A DNA stretch of 64,000 bases, from positions 1-64,000 of the forward strand of contig CALQJO020000001.1 in the NCBI GenBank assembly GCA_943330915.2, in the 5' to 3' direction. The stretch is from Rhodoferax sp. OV413. Lineage in GTDB: Bacteria > Pseudomonadota > Gammaproteobacteria > Pseudomonadales > Pseudohongiellaceae. The translations under genes and the position numbers were made by a program. The notes beneath the pieces were generated by a model that saw only the letters and a list, made by a program, of their open reading frames with translations, was not told where the DNA came from and did not search any database. Of the stretch, positions 57,193-64,000 are shown piece by piece. Each line of letters starts with the position of its first letter. The stretch's first letter is position 1.

Positions 57193-57474
57193 TTAGAGAT
57201 CTTCGCGGCGTTGATTAAGGGCGCGCGTGTCACTGCCAGAGCTGGCATGAGCAGGGGCGGCCATTGCTTCAGTGTATTTTGTTTGCAAGGTATTGAGCAA
57301 GCGCGAGACTGTTTCGGGCGATCCGGTGTTCGTCGCCAGAAAATCAAACACAACAGGCACGACATGGATATGGTTATTGATTGAATGCGGACTACTCCAT
57401 TGGATACGCTGATAAAGTGTAACCCAGCCACTGGTTTGCGTTAGAGAACGCCGTTGTTTCAGTAAAGTGACGCT
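57193..57474 (-). other. Candidate small open frame without a standard start codon, between selO and lemA
   Basis: Within the 394-base gap between lemA and selO, one minus-strand frame is open from a TAG at 57475-57477 to a TAA at 57193-57195. It reads with protein-like content, including NNHIHVVPVVFDFLATNTGS and SPETVSRLLNTLQTKY. The only near-start codons early on are CTG at 57462 (89 residues) and a GTG further in (about 55 residues). I recognise no family. It could be a real short gene with a CTG start, a degraded gene, or chance. The other frames in this gap look like noise. Confidence 0.35.
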
Positions 57475-57503
57475 CTACATCGTCAGATGGCTGGCTCTGT
57501 GGA

Positions 57504-59120
57504 TCAGGAACTGCAGGACAACATTGAACAGCCTGCCTTGTTTACGGCCCACTCAGGTCTTTTTAAACCTGCATAGGCATCAGCAGATGATTGTTGGTGA
57601 TAAGGCTTTTCAAGCACCTTAAGCAGTTTTGTGAAGACATGGATGTCCCCTGCTTCGGCTGCATCGATGGCTTGCTGCGCCAGATAATTTCTTGGCACAT
57701 AGGCGGGGTTGACACTGTTCATCATACTCTTTCGTTGCGTGTGCAATGCAGATTCCGACAATAAACAACGACGATAGAGCGCCTCCCAATCCTGATAAGC
57801 CTGAGCGATTGATGGTTGTGATTGTTTGTTGTCGTAAAAAGCCGCATCTACGATTTTGTGAACGTTGCTCTGTGCATCCTCAGGTTTAAACTCAGATAAC
57901 GAACGGAAGAACAAGGTCATATCCGTGGGTTGCAGGCATAGTAATTTTTTCAAAGCTTCTATCAGCTCTGCCGGACAGTTAATTGGGTGTTGAAAGCCAA
58001 GTTTTTGACTCATCATCACCGAGAATTCAACGTCATACGCAGATGGCAACTTAGCAAGAATGGATTGCAATGACTCAGCATCCTGCACAACCGGGTAGAT
58101 TGCGTTTGCCAACTGATACAGATTCCAGCGCGCAATTGCCGGCTGGTTTCCAAACCTGTAACGTCGATTGGCAGCATCTGTCGTGTTCGGTGTCCAGTCG
58201 GGGTTGTAATCATCTATCCATCCGTAAGGGCCATAATCGATAGTAAGGCCCAAGACAGACATGTTGTCAGTATTCATTACCCCATGCACAAAACCTACGC
58301 GCATCCAATGAACTATCATGCTCTGCGTCAGTCTGCACACTTGCTGAAACCAATCGAGATAAACATCTGTCAGTGAGGAGTCTGAGCCTGCCAGGCGCAC
58401 ACGTTCTGACAGATCCTCCCTGTCGGTAACAACCACAAAGTCAAGCAGGCGTCGCAGTAGATGGTTATCACCTCTTGACGCGGGTAACTCAAAATTTCCA
58501 AAACGGACAAAAGAAGGCGCCACCCGGCATACAATAGCGCCTGGTTCCGCCCTTGGATTGCCGTCATAAAACATATCCCGTACAACCTTGTCGCCCGTGG
58601 ATACCAAGCTCAAGGCTCTCGTTGTTGGTACCCCAAGGTGGAACATGGCCTCACTGCACAGGTATTCGCGCAGTGATGACCGAAGCACTGCCCTGCCATC
58701 AGCGTGCCTTGAGTAGGGAGTACCTCCGGCGCCCTTTAACTGCAGTGTGAAATGTTTATTGTGTGCGGTTGAAATCTCGCCCAGATTAATCGCCCGCCCG
58801 TCGCCCAGTTGACCTGCCCAGTTTCCAAACTGATGTCCGCCATAGACCATTGCAAATGGATCCATGCCCGGCAGCAAGGTATTGCCGCTTAATACCTTCA
58901 CCAGTGCTGCCTTATCGCCAAGTAGCGGTCGCAGACCTAGCTCGCAGGCCAGTTCTTCGTTAAATGACAATAACTCGGGGTTGCTGGTTCTGGCGGGTTT
59001 TACTCTTGAATAGGCAGCACCTTGCACCTGCCGACAATAGTTATCTTCTATCTTGTCGGCAGGCAATTCGCGGGTGAATCGATTAACAAACGCAGGAGCT
59101 TCGGTGTGCGTAAGTGGCAT
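57504..59120 (-). CDS. selO: SelO/YdiU protein adenylyltransferase (pseudokinase)
   Basis: Transfers AMP from ATP to Ser, Thr or Tyr of proteins, protecting against oxidative stress. 538 residues. YGGHQFGNWAGQLGDGRAIN, LQLKGAGGTPYSRHADGRAV and RSSLREYLCSEAMFHLGVPT belong to the inverted nucleotide site; HGVMNTDNMSVLGLTIDYGP and GWIDDYNPDWTPN hold the catalytic Asp and metal ligands. The C-terminus ends GCSMLSCSS, where the Cys replaces the selenocysteine of eukaryotic SelO. The ATG overlaps the stop of the upstream thiolase gene by one base (TAATG), so translation is coupled. Confidence 0.95.
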   Translation of the reverse strand: MPLTHTEAPAFVNRFTRELPADKIEDNYCRQVQGAAYSRVKPARTSNPELLSFNEELACELGLRPLLGDKAALVKVLSGNTLLPGMDPFAMVYGGHQFGNWAGQLGDGRAINLGEISTAHNKHFTLQLKGAGGTPYSRHADGRAVLRSSLREYLCSEAMFHLGVPTTRALSLVSTGDKVVRDMFYDGNPRAEPGAIVCRVAPSFVRFGNFELPASRGDNHLLRRLLDFVVVTDREDLSERVRLAGSDSSLTDVYLDWFQQVCRLTQSMIVHWMRVGFVHGVMNTDNMSVLGLTIDYGPYGWIDDYNPDWTPNTTDAANRRYRFGNQPAIARWNLYQLANAIYPVVQDAESLQSILAKLPSAYDVEFSVMMSQKLGFQHPINCPAELIEALKKLLCLQPTDMTLFFRSLSEFKPEDAQSNVHKIVDAAFYDNKQSQPSIAQAYQDWEALYRRCLLSESALHTQRKSMMNSVNPAYVPRNYLAQQAIDAAEAGDIHVFTKLLKVLEKPYHQQSSADAYAGLKRPEWAVNKAGCSMLSCSS

Positions 59121-60307
59121 TACCAGTCCGGTCCATCGAGACGTTCAATCAACGTAGCATTGGCTGTGCCGCCGCCCTCGCAGATTGCAATCAGTCCAAA
59201 ACGGGCTTCACGCCGCTCCAGCTCATGCAGCAGGCTGGTCACCAGCTTGGCCCCGGTAGCACCAAGGGGATGGCCCAGTGCTTGTGCACCACCGTTCACA
59301 TTTAATCGGCGAAGATCAGCGCCTAGTGCTTTGGCCCATGCCAGCGGTACTGATCCGAATGCTTCATTGACCTCATACAGATCGATATCGTCGATGGTCA
59401 GATTGGCTTTCTCCAGCAATTTTTCTGTTGCAGGTATCGGCCCCTCAAGCATGATCTGCGGATCAGAACCTACAACGACCAGCGTGTGAATACGTGCTCT
59501 TACGGGTAAATTGTATTTCTCAATTGCCCGGCGATTAGCAATCAGCACGGCAGCTGCGCCATCGCTGATCTGGCTGGCAGTGCCCGCCGTGATGACGCCG
59601 CCTTCGAATAGAGTTTTTAGCCCTTGCATAGCCTCAAGACTGGCTTCGTAGCGGATTCCTTCGTCAACAGCATGGGTATCCACGCTGCCATCAGCACGTG
59701 TTATCTCAACTGGGACAATCTCCCGCAGAAAATATCCTTCACGGGTTGCGGCTGCTGCACGTTGATGGCTGAGCACGCCAAATTTGTCGAGCTCTTTACG
59801 TGTGATGTGATACTTCTGCGCGAGTAATTCGGCGCCACTAAATTGACTGAATTCAATGCCGGGATAAAGCTCATCAAGTCTTTCGCCTCGCGGCACCCCA
59901 CGCCCAAGCGGTTTTGAATCATTGATGTTGGAGCCAATCGGCACGAGGCTCATGCACTCCACGCCTCCACAGATAACCAGATCCTGAGTGCCGGACATGA
60001 CTGCCTGGGCTCCAAAGTGCACGGCCTGCAACGACGACCCGCACTGGCGGTCTATAGTGACGCCTGGGACTGAGATGTCGAGGCGTGAAGCTAAAGAGAC
60101 GTTACGCGCAAGATTGCCAGCTTGTGCACCTACCTGACTGACGCAACCAAAAATGACATCGTCAACAGCATCATTCGGCAAGGCTGTCCGATCAAGAATT
60201 TCGTCTACCACTGCAGCACCAAGATCTATCGGATGAATAGCACTTAAACTGCCATTCTTCTTGCCGCAGGCGGTTCTGACTGCCGCTACGATATAGGCCT
60301 CTGGCAT
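59120..60307 (-). CDS. Thiolase-family acetyl-CoA acyltransferase
   Basis: 395 residues. Nucleophile Cys89 in TIDRQCGSSLQAVHFGAQAV; the His of NVNGGAQALGHPLGATGAK; and second Cys376 in AICEGGGTANATLIERL. All three thiolase signatures are intact. The start MPEAYIVAAVRTACGKKNG is typical of catabolic-type thiolases used for fatty-acid or steroid side-chain CoA esters. No hydratase, dehydrogenase or ligase partner is adjacent, so substrate cannot be assigned. SelO follows with a one-base overlap, an unusual pairing. Confidence 0.92.
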   Translation of the reverse strand: MPEAYIVAAVRTACGKKNGSLSAIHPIDLGAAVVDEILDRTALPNDAVDDVIFGCVSQVGAQAGNLARNVSLASRLDISVPGVTIDRQCGSSLQAVHFGAQAVMSGTQDLVICGGVECMSLVPIGSNINDSKPLGRGVPRGERLDELYPGIEFSQFSGAELLAQKYHITRKELDKFGVLSHQRAAAATREGYFLREIVPVEITRADGSVDTHAVDEGIRYEASLEAMQGLKTLFEGGVITAGTASQISDGAAAVLIANRRAIEKYNLPVRARIHTLVVVGSDPQIMLEGPIPATEKLLEKANLTIDDIDLYEVNEAFGSVPLAWAKALGADLRRLNVNGGAQALGHPLGATGAKLVTSLLHELERREARFGLIAICEGGGTANATLIERLDGPDW

Positions 60308-60345
60308 GACTCACTCTCCTTTGATATTGATGTTAGAGTTTAAAA

Positions 60346-60846
60346 CTAAACGATATGACCTACCCATCGTCCGGCGAGTGTTACCCCAGCCCAAAGCAAC
60401 AACGAAACAATTCCTGACCATTTCAACATGACAGGAAAATTTTCTGGCTGAATATCTGCCAGACGATACCTGGTCGTCTGCCAGTGAAACATCACCATGT
60501 TTAAGGCTGCCAATACCATCAGCAGCATCTTCCACTGAAACGCCGGATTCAACATGTGTGCACTTGCGCGGGTGATGAACAACGCGATACCGGTTATACA
60601 GGCAACCACAAAGGATGCCCATATCCAGGGTAAAAAATCTTTGCAAAGATCTTTAATCGAGTATCGATTGGCAGCCACGCCTGCAGCTCTCAAGTCCAGC
60701 ATCAGCAGAGCGCCTAGCATAAAGCTGATAGCCAGCACATGCAGGGAGTTAATCAGCGGAAACCACCACGTCGCGCCAATCTGCTCTGCCAGAGGAAGGT
60801 ACTCAAGGGAAAGCCAGAATTCATGTGTAAGGACAGCGTTGATCAT
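60346..60846 (-). CDS. DUF6644-like four-helix membrane protein
   Basis: 166 residues with four predicted membrane helices. The second block WWFPLINSLHVLAISFMLGA, then LLMLDLRAAGVAANRYSIKD, and the last helix SLLLWAGVTLAGRWVGH match the pattern of DUF6644. One His lies in helix 1 and another in helix 3 (SAHMLNPAFQWKMLLMVLAA), arranged as in heme-binding CopD/cytochrome-like bundles, but heme binding is a guess. It is five bases downstream of a clear paralogue, forming a tandem pair. Confidence 0.7.
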   Translation of the reverse strand: MINAVLTHEFWLSLEYLPLAEQIGATWWFPLINSLHVLAISFMLGALLMLDLRAAGVAANRYSIKDLCKDFLPWIWASFVVACITGIALFITRASAHMLNPAFQWKMLLMVLAALNMVMFHWQTTRYRLADIQPENFPVMLKWSGIVSLLLWAGVTLAGRWVGHIV

Positions 60847-60850
60847 GAGT

Positions 60851-61483
60851 CTACTCTGGCCAGAAAATATAATCTGAATAAGCTATCCACCGCCCTGCAA
60901 GCGCTGTTATCACCCAGCCACTCATTACAACGGCTGCCAACAGCTTGGTTGGCAATCGGATAGTGTTGGTTTTTAACTCAGAACTGTATTTCCACAACCA
61001 GAAACTGGCGAAGATTGTCAGCAGAAATGCCACAGTTTTGATTGTAAAAATCGGGTTGTAAATGTAGCGCTGTGGTCGGGCAAGAAAAAACAATGCGCCG
61101 CTGATAAACATGACAGGGATAGCAGAAAAAAACCACGGGAACAACCGCTGAGCCATCTCATAAGGATCCTGCCGATTCGCAGCCAACCCTAGTATTCGCA
61201 AACACAAAAACACCATAGACCCAACAATCACAGCGACGCCTAGTAGATGTATCGTTTGCACAACAGGCGGTAAACCCGGAACTGAACGAAGCAAATTATC
61301 GCTGAATTCCCGTAATGGGCTATTACTGAAAAAGTCGCTGAGGCTACCGGCGATATCAGGCAAAAAAGGCTCTGTATCTGGCAACTGATTATTCTTGTTA
61401 TTGCTGACAATATCCGACACAGGTTTCACATTTTTTAAAGATGACACAGTGGAAAACTCTAGGTGAGTGTCTGTGTTGCTCAC
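60851..61483 (-). CDS. DUF6644-like membrane protein, paralogue of the next gene
   Basis: 210 residues as drawn from GTG 61483. The membrane core (PPVVQTIHLLGVAVIVGSMV, FLCLRILGLAANRQDPYEMA, VMSGWVITALAGRWIAY) parallels the neighbour at 60346-60846, including the His in helix 1 and the LAGRW end of helix 4. About 45 extra N-terminal residues are polar and unconserved, and no Shine-Dalgarno fits 61483, so the real start may be an internal GTG. Tandem duplication followed by divergence is likely. No function known. Confidence 0.65.
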   Translation of the reverse strand: MSNTDTHLEFSTVSSLKNVKPVSDIVSNNKNNQLPDTEPFLPDIAGSLSDFFSNSPLREFSDNLLRSVPGLPPVVQTIHLLGVAVIVGSMVFLCLRILGLAANRQDPYEMAQRLFPWFFSAIPVMFISGALFFLARPQRYIYNPIFTIKTVAFLLTIFASFWLWKYSSELKTNTIRLPTKLLAAVVMSGWVITALAGRWIAYSDYIFWPE

Positions 61484-61603
61484 CTGAATCTAACGAGAGT
61501 TTACGCCTGATGATGCTTGAAAACCATACTGCTTGTTTTACATGGCGAGAGTAAGTTCGGCGCTGAAAATGTCAGGACCTGAAATGGTCAATCGGCTTAT
61601 TTT

Positions 61604-61638
61604 ATTAAAAATAAAAAAGGCCCTCGAGAGAGAGCCTT
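61604..61638 (-). terminator. Intrinsic terminator of tRNA-Pro
   Basis: On the minus strand AAGGCTCTC and GAGGGCCTT (61617-61638) form a nine-bp stem with one G-U pair and a TCTC loop. It is followed by TTTTATTTTT. It lies about 42 bases after the tRNA 3' end. Confidence 0.85.
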
Positions 61639-61679
61639 ATGTTGTGAGGTTTGCAGCAAGAATCATACAACAGCAAATT

Positions 61680-61756
61680 TGGTCGGAACGGCAGGATTTG
61701 AACCTGCGACCCCCACACCCCCAGTGTGGTGCGCTACCAGACTGCGCTACGCCCCG
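61680..61756 (-). tRNA. tRNA-Pro, anticodon GGG
   Basis: 77 bases including an encoded CCA. The acceptor stem CGGGGCG pairs with CGTTCCG (two G-U). The D-arm is GCGCAGTCTGGTAGCGC. The anticodon stem CCACA/TGTGG encloses CTGGGGG, so the anticodon is GGG, reading CCC and CCU. The T-arm has GCAGGTTCAAATCCTGC. All positions agree with bacterial proline tRNA. It has its own promoter and terminator, so it is a single-gene transcript. Confidence 0.96.
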
Positions 61757-61770
61757 AAACAAGAGCCGGC

Positions 61771-61798
61771 ATTATACTTGCCTTGCCTGTGCTTGCAA
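61771..61798 (-). promoter_or_regulatory. Promoter of tRNA-Pro
   Basis: On the minus strand TTGCAA (61798-61793) and perfect TATAAT (61776-61771) have 16-base spacing. GCCG follows the -10, a GC discriminator expected for a growth-regulated stable RNA. The mature 5' end is 14 bases further, leaving a short leader. Confidence 0.75.
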
Positions 61799-61854
61799 GT
61801 CCCTTGCGGATTAGCTTTGTGTTTTGCATCAAGTACGTGTGTTTATGATTGCAA

Positions 61855-61890
61855 GAAAAAAAGGTGGTCGGACAGATTACCCGACCACCT
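61855..61890 (-). terminator. Intrinsic terminator of the TonB-dependent receptor gene
   Basis: On the minus strand AGGTGGTCGG and CCGACCACCT (61862-61890) form a perfect ten-bp GC-rich stem with a nine-base loop. TTTTTTTCTTG follows. It starts 28 bases after the receptor stop codon. Confidence 0.9.
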
Positions 61891-61917
61891 CTGTTTTCTT
61901 AAAGGTAACGCTTCAGA

Positions 61918-64000
61918 TTACATCTCGAAGGTTACACGACCGTACAGCATGCGACCGGTTGGGTCATAAAGAATTGACTCCATGCCGCCGAGCATTGGGA
62001 CTTTTTGCGGCATTCTGTCAAAAAGGTTACGGGCACCCAGCGTAAAGCTCAGCTCGCCGCCCAATGCTTCGAGGCCACGATAGTTGTAGCTGGCGTCGAA
62101 GATCGAAGAGGCTTTCAGTACATCTACATTGCGATAGTTGCTGAATGGCAAGCGCGCCTGATAGTCAAACTTGTTTGCATCAAACAGAACATCATCTATG
62201 TAACGACCGGTTAAGTTTGCGCTGTGCCGGTCACGTGACCAGCCAAGACTGACGTTAGCTTTAACTCGAGGTATCGGAGGAACCGCACCAGTCAAGTCAT
62301 TCTGCAATCCTGCTGCTTCAACTATCGGGCGATCAGGTCGCAGTTGGTAAGAGTAACTATCAACGTAGGTTGCATCCATGGCAAGGCTGAACATGCCAAA
62401 GTCCGCGACCGAGAAGCGATAGCTCCACTTAAGATCGTACGCCTCCACCAACATTTTTGACGCATTACTGGATCCACTCAGAATACGGTCAATTTGATCC
62501 AGTCCAGCCGGGTTGCGCTGAATACGTTTGTCCGATCGCGGGTCATTGACCCATTGCTGAACAAGATCCAATGGCGGTTTGGCTGTGGCCGTATAGTTTA
62601 ATGCCTGACGGAAATTGAAGAAATCTGTCGCCAAAACGTCTGCAGTTGTTGAGCTCACAATGCGATCAACGAAATCAGTTTTACTGTAATCAATAGAAAT
62701 ACTCATGTTTTCTATCAAGTCCAGATCAAAACCCAACGACAGCGTGTCTGCAGATTCGGGAACCAGATCAGGGTTGCCTTGTGAACAGTTAGCCGTAAAA
62801 GCTGCAAAAGTTGTAAATGGGTCTGAAACGTTGGTTAATCCGCAGGATTGAGGAGCATTCAGTTCTCCCAAGCTCGGCGCAATGAAAGAAGAACCAGCGC
62901 TGGCGCGCAGCGTCAGTCTGTCCATTGGGGTATAAACCAGGCCGTACTTGGGGTCAGTTGAGCTTTGACCTGTGCTGTAAGATTCATCACGGACTGCCAA
63001 TTGCAATTCAAGATTGCTCAGCAGCGGCGCAGACACTTCAACAAAGTATGCATCAACGCTTCGGCCGTCGCTGGTTGGGAACAGACGGGTACCGATAAAC
63101 ACATCACCCGTCAAGCTGTGCAGGCTGGGGATGTTGTTAAAACGATCCGAACGACGCTGATATCCCACTGCGGCAGCAACTGGACCACCCGGCAGTTCAA
63201 ATCCGCCCAACGGCACTTCACCATTGAGGACCAGATCAATAGTCTGCAGTTTGTCGGTGTCGTTGACTCGGTTTGTTGTGTAAACCGTAGAGTCAGCAAC
63301 AGCCTGTGTGTTCAGTACTGCGGGCGATGTTGCAACAAAGGGGTTAAAGCAGGAACTGCGATCTTTAAGTACGTCACAGTTCAAACCACGCTGCAGAGCT
63401 CCGAGGCTGAAGTTGCTGGCTACGCTTTTATCAAGTTGGTATGCAAACATATAGTTTGCTGAACCCCGCCATCCCTCGATAAACGGAACAGCAAATTCGG
63501 CTTTGATCGCCTGCCGGATACCGCGTACATAAGTTTCGCCTTCCAGAGAGCCGTCATCGGCTAACTGCGTTGGCAATGTGCCCTGTTTGCCCCATGGACG
63601 CCAGGAGTTAAAGGTCACGTCTTCATTAAATGGGATGCCCGTTGCATCAATGATAACGGCACCACGTGCATCGCGATCTGGCAGGCCATCGCGGTTCTGA
63701 TCGCGGGCAAACAAGGGTGCTCCGGCTGAGTTAACTGCTCTGAACGGGTTGCCCGGCAGTTCGCCACGGACTGTTGGCAATTCTGACACACGACCACCGG
63801 GGTTGGATGCTGAGCCGCGCGGATAGGCACGACGTGCGAACACGCTGGTCTGTGAACTGATGCTGAAATCAGAGCTCACATCATAGGACAGGTTCAGGAA
63901 TGCAGTGCCTGAGTCCTGAGCAGTACGGAAATCCCAGAATTCACCATAGTCGTACCAGCAACGCGTACCACCCGTGGCACCAGTCTGGTTGAACAGGAAA
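61918..64000 (-). CDS. TonB-dependent receptor, C-terminal part (cut by window edge)
   Basis: Outer-membrane active-transport barrel. The frame is open from the right window edge to the stop at 61918, about 693 codons; plug and signal peptide lie outside. The barrel shows alternating strands, FVDRIVSSTTADVLATDFFN, KYGLVYTPMDRLTLRASAGS with SFIAPSLGELNAP, and a final strand MLYGRVTFEM ending in an aromatic-X pattern. This SFIAPS.GEL type is common in large marine and Caulobacter-like receptors whose substrates are often not iron. A loop near 63695 reads DQNRDGLPDRDARG, similar to a calcium-binding DxNxDG motif. Several Cys pairs occur in loops (NCDVLKDRSSCFN). Substrate cannot be assigned. A strong terminator follows. 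Confidence 0.88.
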   Translation of the reverse strand, partial: FLFNQTGATGGTRCWYDYGEFWDFRTAQDSGTAFLNLSYDVSSDFSISSQTSVFARRAYPRGSASNPGGRVSELPTVRGELPGNPFRAVNSAGAPLFARDQNRDGLPDRDARGAVIIDATGIPFNEDVTFNSWRPWGKQGTLPTQLADDGSLEGETYVRGIRQAIKAEFAVPFIEGWRGSANYMFAYQLDKSVASNFSLGALQRGLNCDVLKDRSSCFNPFVATSPAVLNTQAVADSTVYTTNRVNDTDKLQTIDLVLNGEVPLGGFELPGGPVAAAVGYQRRSDRFNNIPSLHSLTGDVFIGTRLFPTSDGRSVDAYFVEVSAPLLSNLELQLAVRDESYSTGQSSTDPKYGLVYTPMDRLTLRASAGSSFIAPSLGELNAPQSCGLTNVSDPFTTFAAFTANCSQGNPDLVPESADTLSLGFDLDLIENMSISIDYSKTDFVDRIVSSTTADVLATDFFNFRQALNYTATAKPPLDLVQQWVNDPRSDKRIQRNPAGLDQIDRILSGSSNASKMLVEAYDLKWSYRFSVADFGMFSLAMDATYVDSYSYQLRPDRPIVEAAGLQNDLTGAVPPIPRVKANVSLGWSRDRHSANLTGRYIDDVLFDANKFDYQARLPFSNYRNVDVLKASSIFDASYNYRGLEALGGELSFTLGARNLFDRMPQKVPMLGGMESILYDPTGRMLYGRVTFEM

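Noticed and set aside
57039..57431. 130-codon minus-strand frame across the lemA start
   Set aside because: It runs into lemA in a different frame and its sequence (many Cys, Arg, Ser) looks like an out-of-frame shadow; the neighbouring frame at 57193-57474 reads better.
57504..57530. Selenocysteine codon near the SelO C-terminus
   Set aside because: The penultimate motif reads GCSMLSCSS with a normal Cys codon, and the stop follows two residues later, so this is the Cys form of SelO.
61680..61756. tRNA-Pro as a possible integration site
   Set aside because: No integrase, direct repeat of the tRNA 3' end or foreign-looking block is visible on either side.

Overview
The window reads as ordinary chromosomal backbone of a free-living gammaproteobacterium. 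Gene order and protein type resemble the Pseudomonas/Cellvibrio side of the class. Examples are crcB-rarA-lolA-ftsK / trxB-aat-infA / clpA-clpS-cspD, map-glnD-dapD-dapE, cysM-rlmD-relA-mazG, and rpoE-rseA-mucD-lepA-lepB-rnc-era-recO. A 4Fe-4S type CysH and a ThrH-type phosphatase point the same way. I cannot name a genus from sequence alone. Base composition looks moderate throughout, and I see no integrase, transposase, phage gene, CRISPR array or toxin island. Coding density is very high, with many genes overlapping by 1-40 bases.

Layout. 1-5 kb: leftward fluoride channel, RarA, LolA, FtsK. 5-10.5 kb: thioredoxin reductase, Leu/Phe-tRNA-protein transferase and IF-1 rightward, ClpA and ClpS leftward, then CspD; this brings together most of the bacterial N-degron pathway. 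10.5-12.4 kb: RluE against a leftward moaC-moaD-moaE operon. 12.5-19.7 kb: rightward nudJ-mnmA-hflD-purB-roxA, an exported secretin-N-like protein, and pabB. 19.7-24.4 kb: thrH, cysH, cysB, a eukaryote-like cytosolic 5'-nucleotidase and a patatin lipase. 24.4-27.6 kb: TorF-like outer-membrane protein, DUF533 protein, DbpA. 27.7-33.7 kb: map, glnD, dapD, dapE. 33.7-42.5 kb (leftward): rsmJ, tsaB, a histone-H1-like Lys/Ala protein, adk, mazG, relA, rlmD, cysM. 42.6-51 kb (leftward): recO, era, rnc, DUF4845, lepB, lepA, mucD, rseA, rpoE. 51-54.6 kb: nadB, ygfX, sdhE, ygfZ. 54.6-61.5 kb (leftward): M48 peptidase with LemA, SelO with a thiolase, and two related four-helix membrane proteins. 61.6-64 kb: tRNA-Pro(GGG) with promoter and terminator, then the 3' part of a TonB-dependent receptor cut by the window edge.

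No wholly new system is evident. The most interesting signals are departures from standard forms of known systems. RelA lacks the cysteine-containing zinc-finger-like domain between TGS and ACT. The rpoE-rseA-mucD cluster has no rseB or rseC. A large H1-like protein gene sits between adk and tsaB, followed by a perfect hairpin that covers the tsaB start. The ribosomal oxygenase RoxA carries a His-rich insertion, YgfX carries an Asp repeat, and the M48 peptidase next to LemA has a long C-terminal extension. An AMP-type nucleotidase lies beside cysB and an APS reductase. A 92-codon open frame without a standard start codon lies between selO and lemA. Start codons below were often moved inward from the longest open frame when a Shine-Dalgarno sequence or family length favoured it. 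Lengths refer to the chosen start.
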